Shown: positions 16,035 through 30,727, counted from the stretch's first letter. The stretch is 64,000 nt of DNA from Paraglaciecola algarum (GCF_021532655.1 NZ_JAKGAS010000004.1:369066-433065), one strand, 5' to 3'. Numbers and translations: made by a program. Notes: generated by a model from the sequence alone, not told the origin.

Positions 16035-16666
16035 TTCGTTAACTCTTTTTCAGAAACTTGCTGATTTAATTTTTTAGATTGTTCGTATCGAGCTCTTTGT
16101 TCTCTTTGCCGTTCCATTCTCGCATATTGCTGTTCTAAGGCTTTTTTTCGTTCTAATTCTCTTTGTCGTTTTAAACGATCATGACTATTCATTGATGGCG
16201 CACGCTCGGTGGATTGTTCTCGCCATTGCCATGGCGCAATCATAAGCCCATGTTCTAACGACCATAAACCAGTGCCATTATTTGCTGCTTGTTTTTGTGC
16301 TTCTGTATAACTTAGTGAATCGATTGAGTCGGCAATATTAAGTTGCGCCCATGCGTAACCTTGCTTAACCATTAAGTAATTAATCGATTGCCCATCAACA
16401 AACAATTCCAATTCTTGATTAACATTGAACACAATGTCGACTTGTTGATCTGCAAACAACTGCTTTAAATACGCTCTTGCTTCTCGCCCGTAAGGTTGCT
16501 CACGCTCTGGTGCATCTATGTACGCCAAATCATATCGCACATCAGGAAACTCAGTTAAAACAAGGGTATCTCCATCAACTACATGTTTAATTTTATAAGC
16601 GGGGGCTTTTGTGCAAGCAACCAAAAAAATACTCAATAAGAGCAATACTATATATCTGAAAATCAA
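16031..16666 (-). CDS. SNase-fold lipoprotein, probably not a normal nuclease
   Basis: 211 residues. The lipobox LVAC is followed by a staphylococcal-nuclease domain (KIKHVVDGDTLVL, YIDAPE, REARAYLKQL, GYAWA, GTGLWS) and a charged, Arg/Gln/Glu-rich C-terminal tail from about residue 145. The acidic residues VDGDT and DAPE are present. The two catalytic arginines are not apparent: an aspartate sits where the family usually has Arg before the IDAPE strand, and the usual YGR motif reads ELELF. It may have lost nuclease activity or act as a binding domain. It is coupled by a 4-nt overlap to the TlpA gene. Confidence 0.82.
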   Translation of the reverse strand: MIFRYIVLLLLSIFLVACTKAPAYKIKHVVDGDTLVLTEFPDVRYDLAYIDAPEREQPYGREARAYLKQLFADQQVDIVFNVNQELELFVDGQSINYLMVKQGYAWAQLNIADSIDSLSYTEAQKQAANNGTGLWSLEHGLMIAPWQWREQSTERAPSMNSHDRLKRQRELERKKALEQQYARMERQREQRARYEQSKKLNQQVSEKELTK

Positions 16667-16668
16667 AT

Positions 16669-18006
16669 TTAAATCCTAACACTATTTCTTGGATCACCAG
16701 ACTGAGGCGTAGATTTAGTAGAGCTGAAAAAATCAAAACTTTCTTCATTGTTAAAAACAAAAGGAGAAACAATGGCATGGTCAGATATGCCCATATAATC
16801 TCGTAAAGACTGCATTACATGTTTAGGGTAAATAATGCTGCCACCATTAGCTTGTGGCTGCAAAGTCACTGGGTCGATAGGAATAACATTTTGTCCCTCA
16901 TCGGTCGCTCCTACAACACGATTTCCCCATGGAGCATTACGCTCCATCACGATTGCGCTACCCACAGGCCAATGGTCTTTGCCGGCTGTTGAATTGTAAT
17001 AAGGGGTGCGACTAAAATCAGAATTAACCACTAACACCATTCTATCTGCTAAGCCCACTTCTTCTGCATACTCCCAGAAAAAGTCGATTGCATCTGTAGC
17101 ATGGGCTAACAATTCTCCTTGCAATACATCATGATTTTGGTGGGTATCAAATCCCCCTAAATGAAGATCTGCTGAAATAGTCACCCCTGATTTCATGCTG
17201 ATCATTGCCAACTGCATTTGACGTTTAAGGCTACTCCAATATTCAGTACCGCTTTCATCCTCATGTAAATCACCAGCAGCATCTAATGCAGTTGAAAAAT
17301 CAGTTAAAATTGAGGCACTATCTAATGCTGATTTATAGTTACTTACAGCTCTTCGCTCTCTTACTGATAGATTGGTTGAATTTATTTTTTCTATCATGCT
17401 TTTATCACGATACTGATTTATTAGCGCCCAATCCTCATCAGGGATCCATTTATTATTAGGGTTCCATCTGGATGAAGTAGGTTTTACTATGTTTTTTATT
17501 TCACCAGCATGTTCTAACCGAGTGTTACGAATGACACCAGCAGTCTCTGTATAACCACCGTTATTGATGTAAGCAATAGGTAGATTCGCTCCATGAATAG
17601 CCGCATACAAGCTAGTTAAAGAAGGAAACCCTGCAGAAATTCGACCACTAAAATTGTGTGTAACACCGGCGTTATGAGAGTTAGTTTGAGCATCAATGCC
17701 ATTAATCACCAGCATATCCTGATGATACTTATCAAAAAATGCCGCATTATTAGCAAATTGAGCGTATTGAATATTACCCGCGGTTTGTGTTTCGCCATCT
17801 CGCGCCCAATGGTTTATTTGATCTTCACCGGGCACGTTCATTTTAGGATCACAAATACTGCTCACATCCCAAGCACCCAGTAATTGAAGTGTGACTAAAT
17901 ATTTTCCTGCAAAATCGACCGGTGCGGCATGCAAATTTAAACTGGCTGGCATAACGCTAGCGAGAGAAGTAAGGCCTGTCATTTTGATAAAATTACGTCT
18001 ATTCAT
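16669..18006 (-). CDS. Tat-exported DUF1501 protein
   Basis: 445 residues. A twin-arginine signal (NRRNFIKMTGLTSLASVMPA) leads to a DUF1501 domain with sulfatase/alkaline-phosphatase-like features: QLLGAWDVSS near the start, NGIDAQTNSHNAG, GGFDTHQNHD, VVNSDFSRTPYYNS and KDHWPVGSAIV. The His and Asp residues in these blocks are the expected metal ligands of the fold. DUF1501 genes are usually paired with a large cytochrome-like partner (DUF1800 or PSD-type), as here with the giant gene 12 nt upstream. Substrate unknown. Confidence 0.85.
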   Translation of the reverse strand: MNRRNFIKMTGLTSLASVMPASLNLHAAPVDFAGKYLVTLQLLGAWDVSSICDPKMNVPGEDQINHWARDGETQTAGNIQYAQFANNAAFFDKYHQDMLVINGIDAQTNSHNAGVTHNFSGRISAGFPSLTSLYAAIHGANLPIAYINNGGYTETAGVIRNTRLEHAGEIKNIVKPTSSRWNPNNKWIPDEDWALINQYRDKSMIEKINSTNLSVRERRAVSNYKSALDSASILTDFSTALDAAGDLHEDESGTEYWSSLKRQMQLAMISMKSGVTISADLHLGGFDTHQNHDVLQGELLAHATDAIDFFWEYAEEVGLADRMVLVVNSDFSRTPYYNSTAGKDHWPVGSAIVMERNAPWGNRVVGATDEGQNVIPIDPVTLQPQANGGSIIYPKHVMQSLRDYMGISDHAIVSPFVFNNEESFDFFSSTKSTPQSGDPRNSVRI

Positions 18007-18018
18007 TTTATTTATTCC

Positions 18019-23115
<5,097 letters not shown>

Positions 23116-23248
23116 CCATTAACCCCATGAATTATAGTTTATTAGGCCTACCCGTTTTAAAATAGCTCAAACTATAGGCAAAAAAATAAATAGTACATGC
23201 ATACATTGATTAAATCTAAATTAATTGCAGATAAACTAAATCAGTTTT

Positions 23249-23404
23249 TACCAATTTGTAGAGCGTAGAAGTGGTGATGTAGCGTCTTGTTATGCTGATC
23301 CCAAAACAGCCAGTGATGCCTTAGGTTGGAAAGCTACCCGTGGACTACCTGAAATGTGTAGAGACTCATGGAATTGGCAAGCTTCTAACCCAGAAGGTTA
23401 CTAA
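23249..23404 (+). pseudogene. galE 3'-end remnant
   Basis: These 156 nt match the last 51 codons and stop of the intact galE at 13,004-13,159. By my count 18 nucleotides differ and all are synonymous, so the encoded peptide (from [10 protein letters not shown] to SNPEGY) is unchanged. Homology stops abruptly upstream. A galE-type terminator follows. No start codon or ribosome site is present. It is best read as the displaced original end of galE left by insertion of the operon at 13.2-23.1 kb. Confidence 0.93.
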
Positions 23405-23430
23405 GCTTCTGTTATTTTTAGCAAAGTTAA

Positions 23431-23472
23431 TGTCATAAAAAAGCCCTGAAATATCAGGGCTTTTTTATGACA
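23431..23472. terminator. Long bidirectional terminator between galE remnant and mlaA
   Basis: A perfect 19-bp stem (TGTCATAAAAAAGCCCTGA / TCAGGGCTTTTTTATGACA) with a 4-nt loop. Its core is the same as the terminator after intact galE. It would end mlaA transcription on the minus strand and, before the insertion, galE on the plus strand. Confidence 0.88.
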
Positions 23473-23499
23473 AGCAATTTAAATTGTTATGCCGACAAA

Positions 23500-24264
23500 T
23501 TACAAACCATCCAAAAAGGCATCTAGATCATCATCAAGGGCAGCTTCTTCTGCTGATTGCTTAACTTCACCATCGTTAACTTTGTATTCTAGATTTTGAA
23601 AATATGCGCTTTTAACAAATGCGTAAGGATCGGTTGAGTTGGCAAGTTGTTGCTCCTGCTCTATAACAGATGCTCGACTTTCAATTGCCTTGATACCTGA
23701 ACGCAGTAAGGTTAGGTAAAAATTTAAACTGTCTAAAGGGGAATAAGCTCCATCAACCACATCACCTACAGAGCTACGCACATCGCTTGGCCCCATGGCT
23801 GGAATCATTAAATAAGGTCCAGTACTTACGCCCCATTTTCCTAACACTTCACCAAACTCTTCTTCTTCTACTTGCAAACCTATTTCACTGGCTACATCAA
23901 TTGTGCCCAATAACCCCACTGTAGAATTCAATAAGAAACGAGCTAAACTTATAAATGTACCGTCTATTTTACCTTGTAATAGGTTATTTAGGGCATAGGA
24001 AGGCTCTTCAAGGTTTTCTGCTGCATTCAATAAACCCGTACGCGCAAACTGTGGCATATAATCCACATAGGTAATAGTCACTGGTCTTAATATATATTCA
24101 TCTAAAACATCGTAATTAAAGTCCCATAAAGCTCTGTTTACAGGCTCAAAAGGATCTTTGGGATCTTGATAACTTGCTGCTTGTTGCTGAGCAGCATCTT
24201 TAGTTGCACAACCCGTGAACAACATAAAAACTGAAATTAAACCGAATACAAACGTCCTATTCAT
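23500..24264 (-). CDS. mlaA: Outer-membrane lipid asymmetry lipoprotein MlaA (VacJ)
   Basis: 254 residues. The lipobox LFTGC gives a lipoprotein. The MlaA core follows: DPFEPVNRALWDFNYDVLDEYILRPV, the FARFLLNSTVGLLGTIDVA region and GVSTGPYLMIPAMGPSDVRSSVGDVVD. MlaA removes misplaced phospholipids from the outer leaflet and passes them to MlaC. The acidic tail (DDDLDAFLDGL) is unremarkable. Its start shares a base with the ccmI stop, so it is translated from the end of the ccm operon, an arrangement with no obvious functional logic. Confidence 0.93.
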   Translation of the reverse strand: MNRTFVFGLISVFMLFTGCATKDAAQQQAASYQDPKDPFEPVNRALWDFNYDVLDEYILRPVTITYVDYMPQFARTGLLNAAENLEEPSYALNNLLQGKIDGTFISLARFLLNSTVGLLGTIDVASEIGLQVEEEEFGEVLGKWGVSTGPYLMIPAMGPSDVRSSVGDVVDGAYSPLDSLNFYLTLLRSGIKAIESRASVIEQEQQLANSTDPYAFVKSAYFQNLEYKVNDGEVKQSAEEAALDDDLDAFLDGL

Positions 24265-25538
24265 TACAATTCCCTACTTATTAAAATACTTTCTCGATTC
24301 AATTCACTAGCACTTAAATTAACTATTTTATCTCCCTGAAGCTCGCCCGCTGCTTGGGCTACATTTCCATCAACTGATACCCTAGCTACCAATTTAGCTG
24401 AGTTTAATTGAGACAATGTATAACTACCCATCATGGCATTCTTATCAGAAAGCTCTATCACTAAAGGAAAATCTCCTAATGGCATTTTCACCACAGCAGC
24501 AGGCATTCTATTGCTACCTGATGCAGCTTGAGCAAATACGAACAAAAAACCAGAACTAGGGAGTTTTGCTTTTAACTCATCGCTAATATCGACTGTTACT
24601 TCTAGCTGTTTTTGTTGATTGGTAGACGTTTCATTGACATCCGCAACTAAATTGTCGCGACCTGAAGCCGTTGATTGTAATTCTATACTTAACTGCTCAA
24701 TACGTTGGTTTATAGCTAGATAATTAGGATCCTCCCTATCCACATATTCACGCAACTTTTTCCAATTTTCCAAAGCCAATGCTTTATCACCAAGCTCCGC
24801 AGCTACCACAGCCAACATACCCATAGCACTAGTGTTGTCTTTTTCTAAGGATAAAATATGTTGCAATATTTTTCTTGAATGTAACATATTTTGTTCTTCG
24901 CCCGTCATCAACAATGCTTGAGCATAACTGGTTAGCGTACCGATATTATTGGTATCATATTTAACCGAACGTTCAAACGCTTCAATAGAAGTATCAATCC
25001 GATTCAAGGCACCTGATACTCGCCCCAACAACATCCAACCAATGGGATCTTCCGGCTTTTCTAACAAACGGCTTCTTAAACCCAAAGCAAAATCTTGCAT
25101 ATCTTCCAAAGTTAAATTTTCGTCACCTTGCAAAATACGCTGGCCCAATTCACTCGTTTTTCCTTGCACAACTAGCCAATGTTCAACTTTATTTAATTGA
25201 CTAGCGTAATAGTAGGTTGCCCCACCTACAATTAATGCACACAGCAAACCAAGGGCTAACACTAATTGTCCACCAGTCTGGTGTTGCTCTTTGTCTTTAA
25301 CTTCATCTAACAAAGCAAGTTTAAGTTCGTTTTCAGCTTGTTGTTTATCACTCTGGGTTAATAAACCTTGTTGCTGTTCTTCATTTAACTCCATCATTCT
25401 TTGACGAATTAAACTGGTATTGGTTAGGTTATGGGTTTGCTCAGATTGGCTTTTCTGTTGGCTACGTAGCCAAGGAAAAACAGCAATTAAAATGCCAAAG
25501 GCGACTAATAAACCCGCCCCGATATAAAATTCATTCAC
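24264..25538 (-). CDS. ccmI: Cytochrome c maturation protein CcmI
   Basis: 424 residues. Two N-terminal membrane helices (FYIGAGLLVAFGILIAVFPWL and LVLALGLLCALIVGGATYYY) flank a cytoplasmic loop. A periplasmic TPR region follows (MLLGRVSGALNRIDTSIEAF and its repeats, residues about 165-270), then a beta-rich C-terminal domain. CcmI delivers apocytochrome c to the heme ligation complex CcmF/CcmH. It overlaps ccmH by 4 nt. The size and the fused C-terminal domain match the long CcmI form. Confidence 0.9.
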   Translation of the reverse strand: MNEFYIGAGLLVAFGILIAVFPWLRSQQKSQSEQTHNLTNTSLIRQRMMELNEEQQQGLLTQSDKQQAENELKLALLDEVKDKEQHQTGGQLVLALGLLCALIVGGATYYYASQLNKVEHWLVVQGKTSELGQRILQGDENLTLEDMQDFALGLRSRLLEKPEDPIGWMLLGRVSGALNRIDTSIEAFERSVKYDTNNIGTLTSYAQALLMTGEEQNMLHSRKILQHILSLEKDNTSAMGMLAVVAAELGDKALALENWKKLREYVDREDPNYLAINQRIEQLSIELQSTASGRDNLVADVNETSTNQQKQLEVTVDISDELKAKLPSSGFLFVFAQAASGSNRMPAAVVKMPLGDFPLVIELSDKNAMMGSYTLSQLNSAKLVARVSVDGNVAQAAGELQGDKIVNLSASELNRESILISREL

Positions 25539-25981
25539 TCGTCACGCTCCAGTATTTGTTGAGCCTTTTCGAGCTGACTATGATCAATTTGTTGTACCAC
25601 TTTTTTACGACTTCTGATTATCCAAGTTAGGGTAGCTACGATAAAAATCAAAGGTAACAGCCATAACCAAATGGTCATAGAATTAACTGGCGGTTCGTAA
25701 AACACAAAATCGCCATATCTTTGTTTCATGTAATCCACAACTTCTTGTTTGGTACGACCTTTACTTACAAGTTCATGCACTTTACGTTTTAAATCAATGG
25801 CGATCATAGCATCAGAGTCAGCAATATTTTGATTCTGGCACTTAGGGCAACGCAACACTTTAGTTAACTCTAAGAACAGGGCGGCTTGTTTGGGATCATC
25901 AAATTTAAACTTATCTTCCATCGCCATACTAGATGAAACACTGATTAAAAAGCCTAATGCAACTAACAGTAACTTAAGCAT
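25535..25981 (-). CDS. ccmH: Cytochrome c maturation protein CcmH
   Basis: 148 residues: a signal peptide, then the CcmH/CycL domain with LRCPKCQNQNIADSDA (CxxC) and VVDYMKQRYGDFVFYEPP, and a C-terminal membrane helix (IWLWLLPLIFIVATLTWII). It reduces the CxxCH cysteines of apocytochromes before heme ligation. This is the short form, with CcmI separate. It adjoins ccmG end to start. Confidence 0.95.
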   Translation of the reverse strand: MLKLLLVALGFLISVSSSMAMEDKFKFDDPKQAALFLELTKVLRCPKCQNQNIADSDAMIAIDLKRKVHELVSKGRTKQEVVDYMKQRYGDFVFYEPPVNSMTIWLWLLPLIFIVATLTWIIRSRKKVVQQIDHSQLEKAQQILERDE

Positions 25982-26553
25982 TATTCAGCCTCCAGTTGGG
26001 CATAAATCGCAGCAAATTTATTGGCCCACACTCTTGGATTTAAATCACCAATATGATGCAGACGTATCTTGCCTTGTTTATCGATTAAATAGGTTTCTGG
26101 TGCGCCAGTCACCCCTAAGTCTAACGACAAGTTTCGTTTCACATCAAAAATATTAAAGGCGTAAGGATTACCTAATTGGCTGTAAGTTTGATTCACTTCT
26201 TGCTGTACTCTTTGAACTGTTTTAATACCAAAATCAGGGTCAATATCTTGGTCATAATACAAACCAACTATATGTTTTCCTTCTTGCTGTAATTGTTTTA
26301 AATAAGGCAGTTCAATAGCACAAGTGGTACACCATACACCCCAAACATTTAATAGAGTGATCTTTCCAATAAATACATCTTGAGTGTGTTTTTTTTGAGT
26401 ATCCATTAAATCGGGTAACACAAACTCTGGGACTGAATGCTCAAGCAAAGTCGATTCATGCTCTCTAGGGTTAGAAAACAAACCTTGATACAAGAAGGTC
26501 AACAACCCGATAAAGATGAAAAGTGGAATTAAATAGAAAGCCGTTTTATTCAA
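25981..26553 (-). CDS. ccmG: Thiol:disulfide interchange protein CcmG (DsbE)
   Basis: 190 residues with a single N-terminal membrane anchor (FYLIPLFIFIGLLTFLYQGL) and a periplasmic thioredoxin fold carrying NVWGVWCTTCAIELP (WCxxC) and the cis-proline VTGAPETYL. It keeps CcmH and apocytochrome thiols reduced during heme attachment. It overlaps ccmF by 4 nt and abuts ccmH. Confidence 0.95.
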   Translation of the reverse strand: MNKTAFYLIPLFIFIGLLTFLYQGLFSNPREHESTLLEHSVPEFVLPDLMDTQKKHTQDVFIGKITLLNVWGVWCTTCAIELPYLKQLQQEGKHIVGLYYDQDIDPDFGIKTVQRVQQEVNQTYSQLGNPYAFNIFDVKRNLSLDLGVTGAPETYLIDKQGKIRLHHIGDLNPRVWANKFAAIYAQLEAE

Positions 26554-28565
26554 GATACTTGCTCCGACAAAGGTTGGGCAGTTGAAGAGTTAGCTGTTTT
26601 ATTTGCCTTGTTATTTTTGGCCAAACGAGCCATACGGTAACGCCTATCTGATATAGACAACACACCGCCTAAAGCCATAATAAATGCTCCCCCCCAAATC
26701 CAAGTGATAAAAGGTTTAACATAAATCCGAATAGACCAATCTCCATTTTTCAATTGTTCGCCTAAAGCCACAAATAAATCACGAGTAAAACCAGAGTCAA
26801 TTCCAGCTTCGGTCATCACATTTCGTTGAATCGGGTAAAAACGTTTTTCTGCCACTAACGAGGCTATTTTGTCATTCCCTTGAAACACATCAACATTAGC
26901 TAAGTCGGCTGTGTAATTTGGTCCTTGATGAGCAGTTACGCCTTTAAATTCAAATTCGTACCCTTGAACAACTATTTTGTCTCCAGGTGCCATACGCACA
27001 TTTCGCTCATCGCTGTAAGCGCTCACTAACGCCATGCCAATCAAGGCTACTGCAAAGCCTAAATGTCCCAAGACCATCCCCCAATGACTACGAGTTAGTT
27101 TCTTAAGCTCAGAAAAATTAGCACTTTGATTATTATCTTGGCTACGGATCCTTTGTTGAATTTCCATGATAGTGGTCACCATTATCCAAAAACTCATCAC
27201 TAATCCTAAAACCGCCATATAACTAACTTGATCGTAACTAAGATTAATTAATACCGCAGCACTTAAGCTTAATCCAAACGCGATAGTCAATTGTTTATAC
27301 AAAGCTTGTGGTGATTGGTTTTTCCAACGAGAAAGTGGACCGATCCCCATAAACAACACAAAAGGCACAATCAAATAGGTAAACATTTGGTTAAAGAAAG
27401 GCGCTCCAATTGAAATCGAACCCATGCCTAGTTCTTTATGCACTAACGGAAATAAGGTACCTAACAACACCACTAAAGTCGCAGCGGTTAAAAACACATT
27501 ATTGCCCATCAGTAAAACTTCACGGGAGACTAAAGTGTACTGGCCATTACTCTTAACTTGGGATGCACGCAACGCATACAAAAATAGTGAACCACCAATA
27601 ATCACAGCCAACAAGCCTAATATAAACAATCCTCGACTTGGGTCACTGGCAAAGGCATGCACCGACACCAATACTCCAGAACGAATTAAAAAGGTGCCTA
27701 ACAAACTTAAAGAAAACGCAGAAATAGCTAAGAATACCGTCCATGACTTAAACACCTTACGCTTTTCTGTTACCGCTAAACTATGCATTAACGCAGTACC
27801 CGCTAACCAAGGCATAAAAGCAGCATTTTCAGAAGGATCCCAAAACCACCAACCTCCCCAACCTAGTTCGTAATACGCCCACCAGCTACCTAGAGCCAAG
27901 CCTAAAGTTAAAAAAGACCAAGCGGCAATAGTCCAAGGCCTTGACCAACGTGCCCAAGTTGAATCCAACTGGCCTGAAATCAAAGCAGCAATAGCAAATG
28001 AAAATGCTACTGAAAATCCAACATATCCCATATACAACATAGGAGGGTGAATGATCATGCCAAAATCTTGCAATAATGGATTTAAGTCTTTGCCATCAAT
28101 GGGATAAAAAGGTAATAAGCGATCAAAAGGATTCGAGGTGAGTAACATAAACAAATAGAAGCCAATACCAATTGCACCTAAAATAGCCAACACTCTGGCT
28201 ACCATTTTCACAGGAATAGCCTTACTAAACAGGGCTACCGCCACTGTCCAAGTAGAAAAAATCATCACCCACAATAAAAATGAGCCTTCGTGTCCACCCC
28301 ACACACCTGTGTATTTATATTGAATAGGTAAGGATGCACTCGAAGTATTGGCCACGTAAGCCAAACTAAAATCATCATGCACAAAGGCGTAAGTTAAACA
28401 AAAATAGGAAAAACCAGTAAATAAAAACATGCCTATGGCTAATGGTTTAGCCATGGCCATCATTTGTGGATGGTTTTTGTACGCCCCCCACATTGGATAA
28501 ATTGACAATAACACGGCAGTTACCAGTGCCATGACCAAAGAGAAATTACCTAATTCAGCTAACAT
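26550..28565 (-). CDS. ccmF: Cytochrome c heme lyase subunit CcmF
   Basis: 671 residues with about 15 membrane helices. The tryptophan-rich heme-handling WWD segment GWGGWWFWDPSENAAFMPWL lies near residue 230. The flanking periplasmic histidines (GMIIHPPMLYMGYVG, and LMHSLAV) are typical. CcmF takes heme from CcmE and joins it to apocytochrome c. Length is normal (about 650). It lies 2 nt after ccmE. Confidence 0.96.
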   Translation of the reverse strand: MLAELGNFSLVMALVTAVLLSIYPMWGAYKNHPQMMAMAKPLAIGMFLFTGFSYFCLTYAFVHDDFSLAYVANTSSASLPIQYKYTGVWGGHEGSFLLWVMIFSTWTVAVALFSKAIPVKMVARVLAILGAIGIGFYLFMLLTSNPFDRLLPFYPIDGKDLNPLLQDFGMIIHPPMLYMGYVGFSVAFSFAIAALISGQLDSTWARWSRPWTIAAWSFLTLGLALGSWWAYYELGWGGWWFWDPSENAAFMPWLAGTALMHSLAVTEKRKVFKSWTVFLAISAFSLSLLGTFLIRSGVLVSVHAFASDPSRGLFILGLLAVIIGGSLFLYALRASQVKSNGQYTLVSREVLLMGNNVFLTAATLVVLLGTLFPLVHKELGMGSISIGAPFFNQMFTYLIVPFVLFMGIGPLSRWKNQSPQALYKQLTIAFGLSLSAAVLINLSYDQVSYMAVLGLVMSFWIMVTTIMEIQQRIRSQDNNQSANFSELKKLTRSHWGMVLGHLGFAVALIGMALVSAYSDERNVRMAPGDKIVVQGYEFEFKGVTAHQGPNYTADLANVDVFQGNDKIASLVAEKRFYPIQRNVMTEAGIDSGFTRDLFVALGEQLKNGDWSIRIYVKPFITWIWGGAFIMALGGVLSISDRRYRMARLAKNNKANKTANSSTAQPLSEQVS

Positions 28566-28567
28566 AA

Positions 28568-29062
28568 TTAGTATTTAGTTCCTTGTGGCTTCTCTTGCGC
28601 TGCATTAACCTGATTAGGGTTAACATGTTTAATGCCTTTCATTTTTTCAGCTAGTTCCGGTGGCATATATTCTTCATCATGTTTGGCTAAGACTTCATGG
28701 GCTTCAATATGATTGGCTTTAGTTAGTACCCCAGTTGCCACAATTCCCTGTCCTTCACGGAACAAATCAGGCAATAAACCTTGATAGCTCACAGTCACAA
28801 TGGGCCCGGTATCTTGCAAATCAAAACTTACATCTAAGGTTTCCTGATTACGTCTGACCGAGCCAGGTACCACCATGCCACCAATTCTAAGCCTTTGGCC
28901 GACTTCTGGTACCACGCCTTCTTTACCTTCAATAATTTCACTTGGGGTGTAAAACAAATCAATATTTTGACTTAGGGCGTATAACATTAAACCAATTGCG
29001 GCACCTAATACCAACACAATGGCAGAGACTGTCAATAATCGTTTTTTACGTCTGGGGTTCAT
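28568..29062 (-). CDS. ccmE: Heme chaperone CcmE
   Basis: 164 residues with one N-terminal membrane anchor ([20 protein letters not shown]) and an OB-fold periplasmic domain. The covalent heme site is seen as [12 protein letters not shown], with the binding histidine and the following tyrosine in place. It carries heme from CcmC to CcmF. Spacing to its neighbours is short on both sides. Confidence 0.96.
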   Translation of the reverse strand: MNPRRKKRLLTVSAIVLVLGAAIGLMLYALSQNIDLFYTPSEIIEGKEGVVPEVGQRLRIGGMVVPGSVRRNQETLDVSFDLQDTGPIVTVSYQGLLPDLFREGQGIVATGVLTKANHIEAHEVLAKHDEEYMPPELAEKMKGIKHVNPNQVNAAQEKPQGTKY

Positions 29063-29076
29063 TTTTCACTTCCGGT

Positions 29077-29289
29077 TTATACTGACGATCCAGCTTGTTT
29101 TTGTTTAGCGGCTTTTATGCGAACTTGCCTAGCTTGTTCTGTTAGAATTTGGCTCATTAATTTACGTTTTGCGAAAATCGAATCAAGCCATAAAAGGCAT
29201 AAACTCAAAAAGCCAATACCAAAGGACAGCCAAACATATAGGCCGTATCCGCCCATGCTCCAAAAATCTTGAATACTATCAAAATACAT
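29077..29289 (-). CDS. ccmD: Heme exporter accessory protein CcmD
   Basis: 70 residues with one membrane helix (GLYVWLSFGIGFLSLCLLWL) and a basic cytoplasmic tail. The opening FDSIQDFWSMGGYGLYVW is typical of CcmD. It helps release heme-loaded CcmE from CcmABC. It is between ccmC and ccmE, as in other system I clusters. Confidence 0.92.
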   Translation of the reverse strand: MYFDSIQDFWSMGGYGLYVWLSFGIGFLSLCLLWLDSIFAKRKLMSQILTEQARQVRIKAAKQKQAGSSV

Positions 29290-29297
29290 GACGGTTC

Positions 29298-30062
29298 CTA
29301 TTTAGTCGCTGTGTTAGATTGGGTTACGTTTTGTTGGGCAAGTGCGATCACCCAAGGGCGTTTCATTTCGCGCCTTAATATTTCATTTTGTATACGTAGC
29401 AATACAATTGCACCACAAGCCGATGACCAGCCAACTAAAGACACAAAAAACGGTAACAACATTTCAAGGGGCATTGATGGTTTATCCAATTTCATCAAGG
29501 TGGCTCCTTGATGTAAGGTGTTCCACCATTCCACTGAATAATGAATAATAGGCAAATTGATAATACCCACAATGGCCATCACCCCAGCTGCTTTACTAGC
29601 CTGTTGTTTGTCTTCAAAAGATTTATATAAAGACATCACACCAAAAAATAAAAACAGCAAGACCAGTTGCGAAGTCATTCTGGCATCCCATTCCCACCAA
29701 GTTCCCCACATAGGTTTACCCCAAGCGGATCCGGTTACCAAAGATACAAAAGTCACTACAGCACCAACTGCTGCAATGGCCATCATAGACATAAAAGCAG
29801 TTTTCACTTGCCACACTAAACCCACAAAAGCAGCGATGGCCATGCCCATGTATAAACTTTTAGACAAGATTGCACTTGGCACATGAATATGAAAAATACG
29901 GTAAGAGTCGCCTTGCTGATAATCGGCAGGTGAAAATGCCAAGGCCCAAATCGCCCCAGTTATTAACGCAACTAAACCTAGAACACTAAACCATGGCAGT
30001 AATGTTTGGCATAACCAATACGTTTTTTCAGTTTTTGCATAAGGATGTAACCATTTCCACAT
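29298..30062 (-). CDS. ccmC: Heme handling protein CcmC
   Basis: 254 residues, six membrane helices. The WWD heme site reads WGKPMWGTWWEWDARMTSQL, and the conserved histidines lie in FHIHVPSA and IIHYSVEWWNTLHQG. CcmC attaches heme to CcmE in the periplasm. It abuts ccmB at a shared base, which is usual. Confidence 0.96.
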   Translation of the reverse strand: MWKWLHPYAKTEKTYWLCQTLLPWFSVLGLVALITGAIWALAFSPADYQQGDSYRIFHIHVPSAILSKSLYMGMAIAAFVGLVWQVKTAFMSMMAIAAVGAVVTFVSLVTGSAWGKPMWGTWWEWDARMTSQLVLLFLFFGVMSLYKSFEDKQQASKAAGVMAIVGIINLPIIHYSVEWWNTLHQGATLMKLDKPSMPLEMLLPFFVSLVGWSSACGAIVLLRIQNEILRREMKRPWVIALAQQNVTQSNTATK

Positions 30063-30727
30063 TAGGTTTGACTCACTCTAAGTGCATAAGCGATGGCAAA
30101 TGGAGCCAAAGCTAAAGAGAAAAGAAACATGGCACCAATAATCGCCAATTGTCCAGAATATTGTAATTGCATTGAAGCTGACTCTACTGCTGACGTTGCA
30201 AAGATTAACAACGGAATAAATACCGGTAACAACAATAAAGCTAACAACACGCCACCTCGATTTAAGCCTACTGTCAACCCAACGGCTATGGCTCCAATTA
30301 AACTTAAAATTGGTGTACCAATCAATAAAGTAAAAACTAAAGCCCAATACATGGGTTCAGTCAGATGTAAAAACAATGCCAGTAATGGGGATATTATTAT
30401 CAAAGGTAAAATACTGGTCAGCCAGTGTACAAATACTTTTACCAATGCTGCAGCAGCTAATGGCACCCCCGACAAGATCAACTGTTCTAATGAACCATCT
30501 TGGAAATCATCCCTAAACAAACGTTCTAACCCCAACAATGAAGATAATATGGCAGCCACCCATATCACCCCAGGACCTATCATTTTTAGTGTATTAGGTT
30601 CTGGACCTACACCTAAAGGAAATAAAGTAATCACCAAAATAAAAAACAATAATGGCTGCATTAGCTCAGCTCGCTGTCTATAAGCTAATGACAAGTCACG
30701 TCTTAACAATGCGCCCAGTCCGTTCAT
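30062..30727 (-). CDS. ccmB: Heme exporter protein CcmB
   Basis: 221 residues with six hydrophobic segments and the CcmB opening LLRRDLSLAYRQRAELMQPL. It is the membrane partner of the CcmA ATPase; together they drive release of holo-CcmE. The gene lies 43 nt after ccmA. Confidence 0.95.
   Translation of the reverse strand: MNGLGALLRRDLSLAYRQRAELMQPLLFFILVITLFPLGVGPEPNTLKMIGPGVIWVAAILSSLLGLERLFRDDFQDGSLEQLILSGVPLAAAALVKVFVHWLTSILPLIIISPLLALFLHLTEPMYWALVFTLLIGTPILSLIGAIAVGLTVGLNRGGVLLALLLLPVFIPLLIFATSAVESASMQLQYSGQLAIIGAMFLFSLALAPFAIAYALRVSQT

Noticed and set aside
30093..30683. Long plus-strand frame (196 codons) antisense to ccmB
   Set aside because: ccmB is certain on the other strand and the antisense protein is composed of frame-shadow residues with no family match.
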